Shown: piece by piece, positions 1 to 7,994 of the stretch
How the letters are laid out: the number at the start of each line of letters is the position of its first letter
How positions within the stretch are numbered: the stretch's first letter is position 1
IMG/VR virus record: IMGVR_UViG_3300046522_000408
Location: 1 to 62,722 of that record
Direction: 5' to 3' (one strand)
DNA from: a virus
Length of the DNA: 62,722 nucleotides
The notes under the pieces: generated by a model
What the model saw: the letters and a program-made list of their open reading frames with translations, nothing else
Database searches by the model: none
Told to the model about the DNA's origin: nothing
Translations under genes and position numbers: made by a program

Positions 1-478
1 GTCCGCCGGCCGCGCGCGGGAAGGGGCCTACCCCCGGGCCGGGGGTACCGGACAAAATGTCCGGTGTTTGACCCGGCGGAACGCTCACCCGCGGTCGGGC
101 GTGGCGGTCGAACATGGGTTCGGGTCGGGGGTCGGGGCGGTCGAACGGCCGGGGCCGGGCGTGTGCGCCACGCTACCGGGCGTGGCGGTCCGGGTCGGGG
201 CCGGGTCGGGTCGGGGCCGTGGCCGCGCCGGGTCGGGCGTGTGGGGGGTCGGGCGTGGGCATGTCCGGTGTTTGGCCAGGTGGAAGAATCCCGGGCGTGT
301 CGTTGTTCGGGTCGGGGTTCCGCTGCGCTTGTGCCAGGTACGCCAAAAGGCCGGCATTTTGTGGATCACGTAGCCGGGCGTGGCGTGGGCCCCGTTTCGG
401 GGGTACCAGGTACGCCCGTGCCGGACATGGAAGCGGGCCCCGTTGCCGGGGCCCGCTATCCGCCTTGCCGGGGTTGGG
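1..478. repeat. gene-free left end with repeated GGGCGTG motifs
   Basis: No convincing gene lies here; the long frames that cross it are GC-rich artefacts. The core GGGCGTG recurs at least seven times (about 98, 157, 178, 236, 251, 293 and 375), always preceded by C, and a longer unit ATGTCCGGTGTTTG recurs at 57-70 and 261-274. CCAGGTACGCC occurs twice (about 334 and 407). The clustering of short iterated words at a replicon end resembles an iteron origin or a packaging or terminal recognition region. No function is proven. Confidence 0.5.
47..65. repeat. perfect palindrome near left end
   Basis: ACCGGACA-AAA-TGTCCGGT forms 8-bp arms around a 3-base loop. It directly follows a second GC palindrome at 31-45 (CCCCC-GGGCC-GGGGG). 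One arm is also the start of the repeated ATGTCCGGTGTTTG unit. Two palindromes within the first 65 bases are reminiscent of end structures of linear actinobacterial replicons, but an operator is equally possible. Confidence 0.55.
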
Positions 479-1957
479 TCACCGCTTCCGGTCCCGGTTC
501 CGCGCCCGGCGGAGACCGTCGGCCGCCGCCTTGCCACCGGCCACCACGGGAACGGCGAACGGGTCCCCGCCGGGGCCCGCCTTGGCTTCCGCTTCCGCCA
601 TGGCGGCCGCCTTGCGGTCCGCTTCCGCCTTGCGTGCGGCACGCTGGGCCTTGGCTTCCGCGGCCCGGACCGCTTCCGCCGCGGCCGCGTCATTCGCCGC
701 CCGTCCGGCCGCGCACCGGTTCCGGTACTCGATCCGCCGCGCGGCGTCCTTGTCCCCGGCGGCCGCCGCCACGATATCCGCCGCCGCCGCCCGGTCCCGC
801 TTCCGTTGCTTCTTCAGCCGGTCCGCTTCCCGGCGTTCCACTTCCGTCCGGACTGCCTTGCGTCGTTGCGTCTTGCGCGCGTCTTCCGCCATGACTGCCA
901 AGGCGTCCGGGCCCAGTTCGCGCGCGTCCCGTGAGGCGCGGGAGGGGCCCGCGTGGTCGGTCCCCGTGGCGCCAGCCCATTGCATGGAACGGGACGCATG
1001 CACGGGGGACGGAAACACGCGGGGAGTCTTCACGGGCGCCAGTTCCGGGCGGAGCGATTCTGCCAGTTCTGCCAGTTCTGCCAGCCCTGCCAGTTGGGCC
1101 GTATGGTCCCCGATAAAGCACTCATAGCCGGTTCCATGCGGCCGAACCGTGACGACGTAGCGCGCATCTTGCCCGGTCACGGATGACGGTTCCGGGCGGG
1201 GCCGCCCGTGGTCGTCGGTTCCCATGACGGCCCGGTCGGGGGACGTCTCCACAATGGGCGTCCCGTCCGGATCGGTAAGGGGTTGGGCGTGGCGCATGCG
1301 TCCGGTCCGCTGGACTGTCACCCAATCCCCGGACCATGCCGCCATGGCGACGATGCACGCGCGTGGGGCCGCGTCTTCCCAGATTGTTTCCCGTTCCGCG
1401 TCCGTCATGCCGGGCATGGCGGCGAGTACGGACGGGGCCGGTGGCAGATAGCCCAGGGCGGCCGCGAGGACGGCGGCCACCTCCCCGGCGGGACCGGCGG
1501 CAAGGCGTTCCAGTTCGGCACGGGGCGCGGATGAAACCCACGCGGCCGGGCGGTCCGCGCGTGTCCAGTTCTCCCCGTCGTCGGTCCGGACGCGGGCCCG
1601 AACCACGGTTCCGGTCCGGGCGCGGTCACGTTCCGCTTTGGCCGCGGCTTCCGCAGTCACGGCCGACGCCACGGCATCCAAGTTCGCCGCCATGTCTTCC
1701 GGCGGGATACCGGCCGCCGCCGCAAGGCGTTCCACGTCGGCAACGCGTTCCGCCCACGCTTCCGTAACGTGGTCGGGGGTCAACAGTTCCATGCGTTCCA
1801 GCTTCAATAGCCGGGCGTTCCGCTTCCGGTCGTCCGCCACGACTTTGGACATGTCGTCCGCTTGGATGGCGGCACGCGCGTGGTCCAGTTCCGGGCCGGG
1901 CGTCCCCGCTTCCAATACCGCCTTATAGCGGTCCCGGGCGTACTTTGTGAGTCTCAT
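479..1957 (-). CDS. hypothetical Ala/Arg-rich protein, coiled-coil C-terminus
   Basis: I do not recognise this 492-residue protein. The N-terminal part is acidic-basic mixed (MRLTKYARDRYKAVLEAG). The last ~140 residues are almost pure Ala/Arg/Lys/Glu helix (for example KAEADRKAAAMAEAEAKA), predicting a long basic coiled coil. A tandem repeat of TTCTGCCAG near 1067-1101 encodes an LAELAEL run. The ATG follows GGGAACGG. It stands alone and reads toward the left end, away from the early block. A DNA-end or nucleoid role would fit its basic tail and position, but that is inference. Competing frames on both strands overlap it; this one has the best start and a protein-like helical composition. Confidence 0.6.
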   Translation of the reverse strand: MRLTKYARDRYKAVLEAGTPGPELDHARAAIQADDMSKVVADDRKRNARLLKLERMELLTPDHVTEAWAERVADVERLAAAAGIPPEDMAANLDAVASAVTAEAAAKAERDRARTGTVVRARVRTDDGENWTRADRPAAWVSSAPRAELERLAAGPAGEVAAVLAAALGYLPPAPSVLAAMPGMTDAERETIWEDAAPRACIVAMAAWSGDWVTVQRTGRMRHAQPLTDPDGTPIVETSPDRAVMGTDDHGRPRPEPSSVTGQDARYVVTVRPHGTGYECFIGDHTAQLAGLAELAELAESLRPELAPVKTPRVFPSPVHASRSMQWAGATGTDHAGPSRASRDARELGPDALAVMAEDARKTQRRKAVRTEVERREADRLKKQRKRDRAAAADIVAAAAGDKDAARRIEYRNRCAAGRAANDAAAAEAVRAAEAKAQRAARKAEADRKAAAMAEAEAKAGPGGDPFAVPVVAGGKAAADGLRRARNRDRKR

Positions 1958-2024
1958 TTTCCGTTCCCTATCTACTGGTTAGGTTCGGCGCCCGTTGCAT
2001 GGGGCCCCGTGATCTAAAAATACA

Positions 2025-2066
2025 GGGGTTGTGGTCGTCCCCCTATAGTTGGGACATTTTTAGCAG
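2025..2066. repeat. direct repeat copy 1 (GGGG-TTGTGGTCGT-CCCC)
   Basis: GGGGTTGTGGTCGTCCCC followed by a partly conserved tail ending TTTTTAGCAG. Copy 2 lies at 2159-2200 and matches over about 38 bases with identical spacing of its parts. The G and C runs make each copy a small hairpin as well. An A-rich tract precedes both copies. The design suggests a paired operator or twin promoter. Confidence 0.65.
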
Positions 2067-2158
2067 GCAGGAAACACCGGGCCCGACGGGCCCGGTCCCC
2101 CCGGCCGGGCGTACGGTAGCCGGTCCGAATGGATCGGCCGCCGGGCCCCAAGAAAATA

Positions 2159-2200
2159 GGGGGTTGTGGTCGTCCCCCTTAGAGCGGGATGCTTATAGCA
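2159..2200. repeat. direct repeat copy 2 (GGGG-TTGTGGTCGT-CCCC)
   Basis: GGGGGTTGTGGTCGTCCCCC followed by a tail ending CTTATAGCAG. It matches copy 1 (2025-2066) in the 18-base core and in the GGGA and TAGCAG elements of the tail. The start-to-start distance is 134 bases. Confidence 0.65.
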
Positions 2201-2307
2201 GAAGGGAAGCAAGGGAATCCCCAAGGCTTCCGGATCGGGGCTCAGGTCAAAGTCAAACGACCCCCCGGACAATAGACAGGCACCGGATCGGATCGCCACC
2301 CACCAAC

Positions 2308-2334
2308 GACCCCCCGCCCAGCCGGGCGGGGGTC
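2308..2334. terminator. GC-rich hairpin before the early operon
   Basis: GACCCCC and GGGGGTC arms enclose a GCCC/GGGC inner stem, giving a very stable hairpin. There is no T-run on either side, so it may be a Rho-independent-like block, an operator, or a leader hairpin rather than a classical terminator. Confidence 0.4.
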
Positions 2335-2396
2335 GGGCAACCATGCGCTGGCTCGCGCCAGCGGGCGCCCGAAGGGTCCGAGAGATTGGACGAACC

Positions 2397-2663
2397 ATGG
2401 GTAGCACGATCCAAGACAGAGGCAACCGCGCGATCCTGCGCTACGGGGTCCAGCGCGCCATCTTCTGTCCCATCAGCAACAAGCTGTTGGATGTCCGGCA
2501 GGCCGTCTACGTGGAGATGGTCCGGGGCGATCAGCGCCGGGGCACGGTGGTCCACGCCGAGGTGTACGACGGCATGAAGGGTGCAATCGCCAACGGCACG
2601 GCACCGGACGGCCTCACGATCGACGACGCCGAAACCATCGACGGGCGGAAGTTCAATTGGTGA
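2397..2663 (+). CDS. hypothetical protein, first gene of left early block
   Basis: The product is 88 residues starting MGSTIQDRGNRAIL. I do not recognise it. It has a compact mixed alpha/beta composition (RAIFCPISNKLLDVRQAVY, AEVYDGMKGAI) with no membrane segment. An in-frame ATG at 2343 would add 18 Arg/Ala-rich residues lying inside an inverted repeat, so I prefer the ATG at 2397, although its ribosome site is weak. Its stop overlaps the GTG start of the next gene by four bases, indicating translational coupling. Confidence 0.7.
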   Translation: MGSTIQDRGNRAILRYGVQRAIFCPISNKLLDVRQAVYVEMVRGDQRRGTVVHAEVYDGMKGAIANGTAPDGLTIDDAETIDGRKFNW

Positions 2664-2956
2664 GGCCGGACGCATCGCCGTACACCATCCCGACCGACGA
2701 CGATCCGGACGCGCAACGGTTCTGGTACGGCAACGTGGTGCGGGTGTGCGCTGGCTTCCACTGGCTGGCTGAGCCGGAGGAGCTGGAGTCTGGTGAGACG
2801 CGCTGGCAAGGCGTTGGCCACCCTGCCGGGGTGCTGGTGGTGCGTCGGTGCCTCTGGGTTGCCGACTCTGGCACGTGGGTCTATGACCTGCGGCAGCGGT
2901 ACACCAAGTGCATGGTGCACGCTGTGCCGGGTGCCCACCTGATGCCGGTTGTGTGA
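2660..2956 (+). CDS. hypothetical protein
   Basis: The 98-residue product begins MRPDASPYTIPTDDDPDAQ. It is rich in Trp and Val and looks like a small beta-barrel or SH3-like fold (RVCAGFHWLAEPEEL, GVLVVRRCLWVADSGTW). It starts with GTG overlapping the stop of the gene upstream (GTGA); a TTG one codon earlier is also in frame. No family is recognised. Confidence 0.75.
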   Translation: MRPDASPYTIPTDDDPDAQRFWYGNVVRVCAGFHWLAEPEELESGETRWQGVGHPAGVLVVRRCLWVADSGTWVYDLRQRYTKCMVHAVPGAHLMPVV

Positions 2957-3041
2957 GGGCTGGGCACGGGCTGCCGTCCGTGCCCGGCACCCATCCAACC
3001 GGGTGGAGTGGAATCGGAACAACTGGAAAGGAGGTGGGGTG

Positions 3042-3308
3042 ATGGAGGAGAGACAACACGTGTCCCCCGAGGTGACGCGCATGTGCCGCGCGTCCTACAA
3101 GCACGGCATGGCCATGGCATACGTGGCCCGGCAACGCGGGTTCCGCACCATGGCCGACGTGCCGATGGTGGAGCAGCTGCGCGGCGCGCTGGCGGGGAGC
3201 TTCGGCCATGTCCCGACCGACCAGCAATGGCTGGAGGCGGCGAACGCATGGATGGACGGTTACCTGCACGGGGAGCCGCTGGAGTGGGAGGGGATGGAGT
3301 ATGTGTGA
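3042..3308 (+). CDS. hypothetical protein
   Basis: The 88-residue product begins MEERQHVSPEVTRMCRAS. It is mostly helical with a surfeit of Met and Trp and ends LEWEGMEYV. The start is set by an excellent AAAGGAGG at 3027-3034; a GTG one codon earlier is possible. Upstream in-frame codons overlap the previous gene and lack a ribosome site. Function unknown. Confidence 0.75.
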   Translation: MEERQHVSPEVTRMCRASYKHGMAMAYVARQRGFRTMADVPMVEQLRGALAGSFGHVPTDQQWLEAANAWMDGYLHGEPLEWEGMEYV

Positions 3309-3404
3309 TCCGTGATCGTGGGGTGATGCGGGGCCCGGCCGCGTGGAGGCTGCCGGGCCGTGCATGGCCACCATGGCCAGTACCAACCAACCGAAGGAGG
3401 ATGC

Positions 3405-3692
3405 ATGAACCCGAGAGTTGTTGCCACCGGCGCCTGTTTGGCGGCGGTGGCTGGCACCAGCGTGCTATCGGCACCGGCCCCGGCGGCCCCGCCTGCCCAG
3501 CAGGTGATCGGCCCGGCGTACACGTTCGAGGAGGCCATAGGCCAGTGCGAACGGGCGTACGTCGATGACCGGCTGGAGCTGTCGGACTGCATCAATGCCG
3601 CGATCGTGAGCTGGTGCATGTTCGAGCCCCTGCCCCCTGATAATCCTCACTACAAGGAGGATGTGGACGGCCGCTGTGCGGCTGGCCGATAG
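3405..3692 (+). CDS. small secreted Cys-containing protein
   Basis: The 95-residue precursor starts MNPRVVATGACLAAVAG and has a classical Sec signal: a short basic n-region, a hydrophobic Ala/Val core and an Ala-Pro cleavage region (SAPAPAAPPAQQ, about residues 22-34). The mature part is acidic with four cysteines (QCER, DCIN, WCMF, RCAA), fitting two disulfides outside the membrane. GAAGGAGG precedes the ATG. A phage-encoded exported peptide expressed beside the clamp gene may act at the envelope, for example in superinfection exclusion; that is inference. Confidence 0.75.
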   Translation: MNPRVVATGACLAAVAGTSVLSAPAPAAPPAQQVIGPAYTFEEAIGQCERAYVDDRLELSDCINAAIVSWCMFEPLPPDNPHYKEDVDGRCAAGR

Positions 3693-3695
3693 ACG

Positions 3696-3721
3696 CAACG
3701 GTTACCGCAACGCAACCGTTG
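3696..3721. repeat. inverted repeat upstream of the clamp gene
   Basis: CAACGGTT and AACCGTTG are perfect 8-bp arms separated by 10 bases. The repeat sits just after the stop of the secreted-protein gene and about 75 bases before the clamp start. It could be a repressor operator or a weak terminator; no T-run follows. Confidence 0.5.
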
Positions 3722-3795
3722 TGCCCATGCCACAAGGGTTCCGGTAACGGAAGGCTAGTGGCAAACCTAACCAAATATTAAGGAGAGACAGACTG

Positions 3796-5013
3796 ATGTC
3801 TATCGACAACCTGCCCCCGACCGAAAGGGAGGTGGCGGCTGTTGTCGCCCCCTCTCCCGTTTCCCTTGCCGTCATCTCCGGCGACCTACTGAAGGTGGCG
3901 CAGTGGCTGGAGTCCATCACCCGCAAGTCGAACCTGAAGGTCAAGCAGGCACCGCCCCTGTGCGGGTACGTGCTGGCCGAGGCCGAGGGCGGGTGGCTGT
4001 ACCTGTCCGCGTTCGACTACGAGCGTCGGGCCCGGTACGAGCTGGGCGTGGTGCCCGCGGCCTTGGATGGCACGCGGGTGCTGGTGCCCGGTGATGGGCT
4101 GCTGAAGTTGGCCAAGATCGCGGCCGGTACCAAGGTGGCCACCAAGCGTGAGCCGGTGACGTTCACCTTCGGTCCGGGCACGTTCACGCTGAAGGGGTTC
4201 AACCTGGCCAAGAACGCACCTCCGGTGACGGACTACCCCCACGAGGGGTTCGGCGGGTATCCGCTGAACCACATGGGAGTGTTCCGGACCAAGGAGTTCA
4301 CCGCTGCCTTCGACAAGGTGGTGGTGGCCGCGGCCAAGGACGACACCCTGCCGATCCTCTGCACCGTCAAGGTGGAGATGGATGCGGGCCGGGCCACGCT
4401 GTTGGCGACGGACCGGTACCGGCTGGCACGGTGCCCGCTGGAGCCGGTGGTCCCGGACGTGGACGTGAACAGCGACGTGCTGATCCGGGCCAGCCACTTC
4501 TCGCACGCGGCCAAGGTGTTCACGGCTGACAAGGTGTACCTGCGGGCCAACGCCCACACGTACCTGCTGGCCTGCGGACCGGCCACGTACGAGGGCGTGC
4601 TGGTGGACGGGGACTACCCCAAGATCCGGAGCCTGTTTCCGGACCGGTGCCCGTCCAGCTGGACCGTGAACCGCACCCAGTTGCTGGAGGCGGTCAAGGC
4701 TGGCGCGCTGGTGGCGGAACGGAACACGCCCGTGCGGATCACGTTCGGCGAGGGCACCTGCGTCTTGGACGCGGGAACGGGAGAGGAACTGCAATGGGAG
4801 TCGGACCCGATCCCATTCGACGGCGACATGTCCGAAATCAAGGCGGTGGCTTTCAACCCGGCCTATCTGGGTGAGGGGCTGCTGTCCGTGGACGGCGACC
4901 GGGTGACCTTCGGGCACACCACGGCGCCGTCCCCGGCGATCCTGCACGCTGAGGACGCCGACACGCTGGTGGGACACGCGTACCTGGTCATGCCGGTGCG
5001 CCTGCCCAACTGA
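3796..5013 (+). CDS. dnaN: DNA polymerase III beta sliding clamp
   Basis: The 405-residue product fits a bacterial beta clamp (usually ~370 residues) with a 25-residue N-terminal extension. It shows three repeated clamp domains: residues ~28-155 (LLKVAQWLESITRK), ~160-280 (KEFTAAFDKVVVAAA, ATDRYRLARCPL) and ~285-405 (NRTQLLEAVKAGALVAERN). It ends with the diagnostic YLVMPVRLPN, as in DnaN. AAGGAGAG precedes the ATG. The ring would tether a replicative polymerase to phage DNA. No phage polymerase is present, so it presumably recruits the host enzyme and phage partners with clamp-binding peptides. Confidence 0.93.
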   Translation: MSIDNLPPTEREVAAVVAPSPVSLAVISGDLLKVAQWLESITRKSNLKVKQAPPLCGYVLAEAEGGWLYLSAFDYERRARYELGVVPAALDGTRVLVPGDGLLKLAKIAAGTKVATKREPVTFTFGPGTFTLKGFNLAKNAPPVTDYPHEGFGGYPLNHMGVFRTKEFTAAFDKVVVAAAKDDTLPILCTVKVEMDAGRATLLATDRYRLARCPLEPVVPDVDVNSDVLIRASHFSHAAKVFTADKVYLRANAHTYLLACGPATYEGVLVDGDYPKIRSLFPDRCPSSWTVNRTQLLEAVKAGALVAERNTPVRITFGEGTCVLDAGTGEELQWESDPIPFDGDMSEIKAVAFNPAYLGEGLLSVDGDRVTFGHTTAPSPAILHAEDADTLVGHAYLVMPVRLPN

Positions 5014-5019
5014 TCTACC

Positions 5020-5063
5020 GCCCTGCTCCACTCTGGTGGCGCCGGTTCACGACCGGGCAGGGC
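5020..5063 (+). terminator. possible attenuator hairpin after the clamp gene
   Basis: GCCCTGC (5020-5026) and GCAGGGC (5057-5063) pair around a 30-base loop that itself contains GGTGGCGCC. There is no U-run, so it may only reduce read-through or protect the 3' end of the clamp mRNA. Confidence 0.35.
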
Positions 5064-5107
5064 ACGGTGCGAACAACCGCACTACCGATGAATCGAAAGG
5101 CATGACG

Positions 5108-5512
5108 ATGACCGAGATCATCACCCCGACCATGCAGGAACTGGTGGCCGGGATCAAGGAGACGTGCGCCAAGACGCGCCCCAGCTACGGCGAGAAGACG
5201 TCGAGGACGCTGGAGGGGCGGGCCGTGCTGCGCGTGTCCGGGGAGCTGCACACCGAGCTGGTGCTGTCCGTGTCCCACTGGAAGGAGCGCAAGGTGTTCA
5301 TGTGCGGCCTGAGCGTGGTGACGGTGGGCCCGGTGTTCACCCGGCACAGCCTGATGGACCAGCGGTACAACGCGCGCCTGCCGTACATCCCGGTGGCCCG
5401 GTTCTCCGAACCGGCGCTGACCAACGCGTGGCTGTCCTCACTGGCGCACTTCGCGGCGCACGCCGAGGAGCTGACCGCCGGGCTGGACTTGGGCATGGAG
5501 CCGGTGGACTAA
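5108..5512 (+). CDS. hypothetical protein
   Basis: The 134-residue product begins MTEIITPTMQELVAGIKETC. The middle is beta-rich (AVLRVSGELHTELVLSVSHWKE), then a helical C-terminus (AHFAAHAEELTAG). No family recognised. ATGs at 5102 and 5108 are in frame; GAAAGG at 5095-5100 gives a normal 7-base spacing only for 5108. Confidence 0.75.
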   Translation: MTEIITPTMQELVAGIKETCAKTRPSYGEKTSRTLEGRAVLRVSGELHTELVLSVSHWKERKVFMCGLSVVTVGPVFTRHSLMDQRYNARLPYIPVARFSEPALTNAWLSSLAHFAAHAEELTAGLDLGMEPVD

Positions 5513-5515
5513 CCG

Positions 5516-5863
5516 GTGGCCGTTGACATTGACACCCGCTTCACGCTGATCCCCAATCCCAACGGGAACGGGGATCAGCTGTGGTGGGACTACGACGAGT
5601 TGGGCGACACGCCCCTGGAAAGGGTGTGGACGGTCGTTGAGGGGGAGGAGGCAGAAACCTGCGCCTGCCCCGGGTTCGACATGGAGCGGTACGAGGCCGA
5701 CGACCCAGCAATGACGGACGATTTTTGCCATGACGCGGACTGTGAGTGGCACTTCCCGCCATTGTGTCCGTCGCCGGGTTACCACGTGGTGAACCGGCTG
5801 TACTACCTAGTCACGAAGGAACCATGGACGGACGCGGACGCGAACGTCGACTGGAGATTCTGA
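5516..5863 (+). CDS. hypothetical Cys/Trp-rich protein
   Basis: The 115-residue product starts MAVDIDTRFTLIPNPNGNG with GTG three bases after the previous stop. It carries five cysteines and two histidines in the middle third (CACPGF, FCHDADCEWHF, LCPS), a plausible zinc site, and a Tyr/Trp-rich acidic surface. Function unknown; coupling to its neighbours is by very short spacing. Confidence 0.7.
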   Translation: MAVDIDTRFTLIPNPNGNGDQLWWDYDELGDTPLERVWTVVEGEEAETCACPGFDMERYEADDPAMTDDFCHDADCEWHFPPLCPSPGYHVVNRLYYLVTKEPWTDADANVDWRF

Positions 5864-5879
5864 AATCAAGGAGGCGCTC

Positions 5880-6857
5880 ATGAGCGCATGGATTGTGTCC
5901 AAGGACACGATCGACCTGCTGACCACGGCCACGGCCCGCATCGCCACCAAGGCGTACGAGCCGCAGCTGCTGGAGAAGATGGGTCAGGACCTGTGGGAGG
6001 AGAACCATCGGTCGGTGAACTACCGGTACTCGGAGAACGAGCCGACGCCGGTCTATCACCGGGAGCCGGTGGCCGAGCTGCCACCGGCGCTGGACATGAC
6101 TGGTTGGCACTGGGTGACGATCCTGAAGACGGCCCAGTGCTACGAATACCAGACGTGCGAGCATCCCGAGTGGGGCGAGAGCCTGCTGCGCGGGATCATC
6201 CTCGCCATGCAGGAAGCGGTCGAGGAGAAGCTGACCAACTTGGGCTGGCCCAAGGGGTCCCGGTATCCCGGATCGCAACCCGACTGGCTGGGCATGGACA
6301 AGGCCGCGTGGGGGTGGAACCGGGAGGATGGATTCCCGGAACCTGACCCGGAGCCGGAGCCCCGACCGCCGACGGTCTACATCCCGGCCACCGAGGTGGC
6401 GAAGCTGCTGCGGGCCGACCTGAAAGCGCACTGGCCGGGCATCAAGTTCAGTGTGCGCACCGACCGGTCCGGCACCCTGAACGTGTCGTGGACCGACGGC
6501 CCGCCCACCAATCTGGTGGACGAGGTGGCCAAGCCGTACGCCGGGGAGGGTTTCGACGGCATGACGGACATGCGTTACAGCATGGGCAACGGATACCTGA
6601 CCGACTTTGTGTTCACGCACCGTGAGCTGAGCCCGGAGGCTCAGGCGGCGCTGACCGCCGAGATCCGGGAGTCGCTGCGGAAGGACGACGGGTACGAGTG
6701 GGACGAGTCCCACCGGTACCTGCCGGTGATCCCGCAGATCATCATGCGGGAGACGGGCCGGTGCCCCGAGGCCAGCATGTGGAGCTACGTGGTCATGCTG
6801 TCCGAGCACCGGGCCATGAAGCAGTACGCAACCGACAAGGAGCAGGAGGACGCATGA
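5880..6857 (+). CDS. two-domain protein: plasmid/phage ENxRSVxYRY family plus LPD29-like domain
   Basis: The N-terminal half (residues ~1-110) carries the pattern MSAWIVSKDTID, ENHRSVNYRY and ILKTAQCYEYQTCEHPEW, which I recall from a small stand-alone protein common in actinobacterial plasmids and phages. After an acidic Pro linker (PEPDPEPEPRPP, ~150-162), the C-terminal part (ADLKAHWPGIKFSVRTDRSG, then WTDGPPTNLVDEVAKPY and MTDMRY) resembles the large polyvalent-protein-associated LPD29 domain. Such domains occur in proteins co-transferred with invading DNA. The 325 residues thus look like a fusion. AAGGAGG precedes the ATG. Role unknown; counter-defence is an inference. Confidence 0.8.
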   Translation: MSAWIVSKDTIDLLTTATARIATKAYEPQLLEKMGQDLWEENHRSVNYRYSENEPTPVYHREPVAELPPALDMTGWHWVTILKTAQCYEYQTCEHPEWGESLLRGIILAMQEAVEEKLTNLGWPKGSRYPGSQPDWLGMDKAAWGWNREDGFPEPDPEPEPRPPTVYIPATEVAKLLRADLKAHWPGIKFSVRTDRSGTLNVSWTDGPPTNLVDEVAKPYAGEGFDGMTDMRYSMGNGYLTDFVFTHRELSPEAQAALTAEIRESLRKDDGYEWDESHRYLPVIPQIIMRETGRCPEASMWSYVVMLSEHRAMKQYATDKEQEDA

Positions 6858-7234
6858 CCCGCATGGACGTTGAAGGCTGGTCCACGTTGGGCATCAGTGC
6901 GCAGGGCGTGGAGTACAAGACCATGCCGCACGTGCTGGCCCGGCTGGCCGAGCTGCAATACGAGAACCTGGGCCCGGCCGGTGAGTCGGATGGTCGGGTG
7001 ACGGAAACGAACCTGATCTTCGAGGCGCTGGAGGTCATGGCCCGGGACTTCGGGGCCGAGCACGTGGGCAGGGCGGTGCAGTACCTGTTCACCATGACCA
7101 CGTGGCTGATGCTCAATGACGCGCCGATCAACCCGATCGGCACGGAGATGGGCGTGGCCGTGGGCAATTCCAACCTGGGCATCGTGTTCGGGCGGGGACG
7201 CAAGTGGGAACCGTGGCCGAAAGTGAGGAGCTGA
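6854..7234 (+). CDS. hypothetical protein
   Basis: The 126-residue product starts MTRMDVEGWSTLGISAQG at an ATG overlapping the previous stop (ATGA). It is helical (TNLIFEALEVMARDFGAEHVG) with a central moderately hydrophobic stretch (YLFTMTTWLMLNDAP) too short and polar for a confident membrane helix. No family recognised. Confidence 0.75.
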   Translation: MTRMDVEGWSTLGISAQGVEYKTMPHVLARLAELQYENLGPAGESDGRVTETNLIFEALEVMARDFGAEHVGRAVQYLFTMTTWLMLNDAPINPIGTEMGVAVGNSNLGIVFGRGRKWEPWPKVRS

Positions 7235-7235
7235 C

Positions 7236-7634
7236 ATGAGCTTGGATTTCAGCGTGAAGGACGTGAAGGACGCGACCATCCTGGCCCGCTGGGAAGGGGA
7301 CCGGGAGTATTGGTCCCACGAGGTCGAGGCCGTGGTGCACTGGTCCTACGCCATCGGCATGAACCGGATCGTCAACGAGGCGGACCGCAAGCTGTGGTAC
7401 CGGCGCTACGTGGCCATCCAGATGGCCATGGGCTACGGGAAGGACGACCTGTGGGTCACGCCGGAGATGCTGGACAGGTTGGAGGGGCTGACCACCAACG
7501 TGAGCCAGATGACCGACACCCAGTTCAACAAGCGGCTGGTCAACGTGGTGTGGGACCACGTGGACACCCGACTCAGGCTGCAAGCCATGGACAAACTGAA
7601 GGAGCGGGCTGATGAACAAGCAAGCGCTGACTGA
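7236..7634 (+). CDS. hypothetical protein
   Basis: The 132-residue product starts MSLDFSVKDVKDATILARW. It is Trp-rich, helical and charged, and ends in a Lys/Glu helix (MDKLKERADEQASAD). AGGAGC precedes the ATG. Its 3' end overlaps the next start by 23 bases. Function unknown. Confidence 0.75.
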   Translation: MSLDFSVKDVKDATILARWEGDREYWSHEVEAVVHWSYAIGMNRIVNEADRKLWYRRYVAIQMAMGYGKDDLWVTPEMLDRLEGLTTNVSQMTDTQFNKRLVNVVWDHVDTRLRLQAMDKLKERADEQASAD

Positions 7635-7977
7635 CCAGAACCTGCTGGACATGATCGAGGCCGCCGGCTACGGCATCGGGTACTGGGCGACCGAAGGTCA
7701 GGTGGACGGGGCCGCCCGCACCTATACGGTGCACGAGGCCGACCCATGCGACGACGGCAACGGTGTGCACGTGCTGACCTTCGACAAGCTGAAGGAGGCG
7801 TACTGGACGCTGGTCGATCCTGACCAGACGTTCCTGACCTCACGGCTTCACGAGTATTTCCTGGAGTCGTACCGGGAGCGGACCCCGGAGGACGGCATCG
7901 ACTGCGGGTACATCGACGCCGAGGCGGCCGACTGTCTGGTGCAGCTGGCAGCATTCAACACGATCGTCTACGGATAG
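7612..7977 (+). CDS. hypothetical protein
   Basis: The 121-residue product starts MNKQALTDQNLLDMIEAAGYG. It has the pattern GIGYWATEG...YTVHEADPCDDG that I associate with a small conserved protein of actinobacterial phages, and ends CLVQLAAFNTIVYG. GGAGCGGG is the ribosome site, inside the preceding gene. Function unknown. Confidence 0.75.
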   Translation: MNKQALTDQNLLDMIEAAGYGIGYWATEGQVDGAARTYTVHEADPCDDGNGVHVLTFDKLKEAYWTLVDPDQTFLTSRLHEYFLESYRERTPEDGIDCGYIDAEAADCLVQLAAFNTIVYG

Positions 7978-7994
7978 CGATAAGGAGCGGGACC

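Larger units (their letters stand above)
1958..2396. promoter_or_regulatory. divergent regulatory region between 479-1957 and the early block
   Basis: This 440-base gap separates a leftward and a rightward gene. It contains the two direct repeats annotated separately, A/T-rich stretches that are rare in this genome (2014-2024, 2055-2063, 2151-2158), a strong GC hairpin at 2308-2334, and an inverted repeat CGCTGGC/GCCAGCG near 2346-2363. A weak rightward promoter could be TTGCAT (1995-2000) with AATACA 18 bases on. It is the obvious control region for the left early operon. Confidence 0.5.

Noticed and set aside
114-1127. A 337-codon rightward frame at the left end
   Set aside because: It is low-complexity Ala/Arg/Ser sequence opposite the leftward gene 479-1957 and spans the repeat region.
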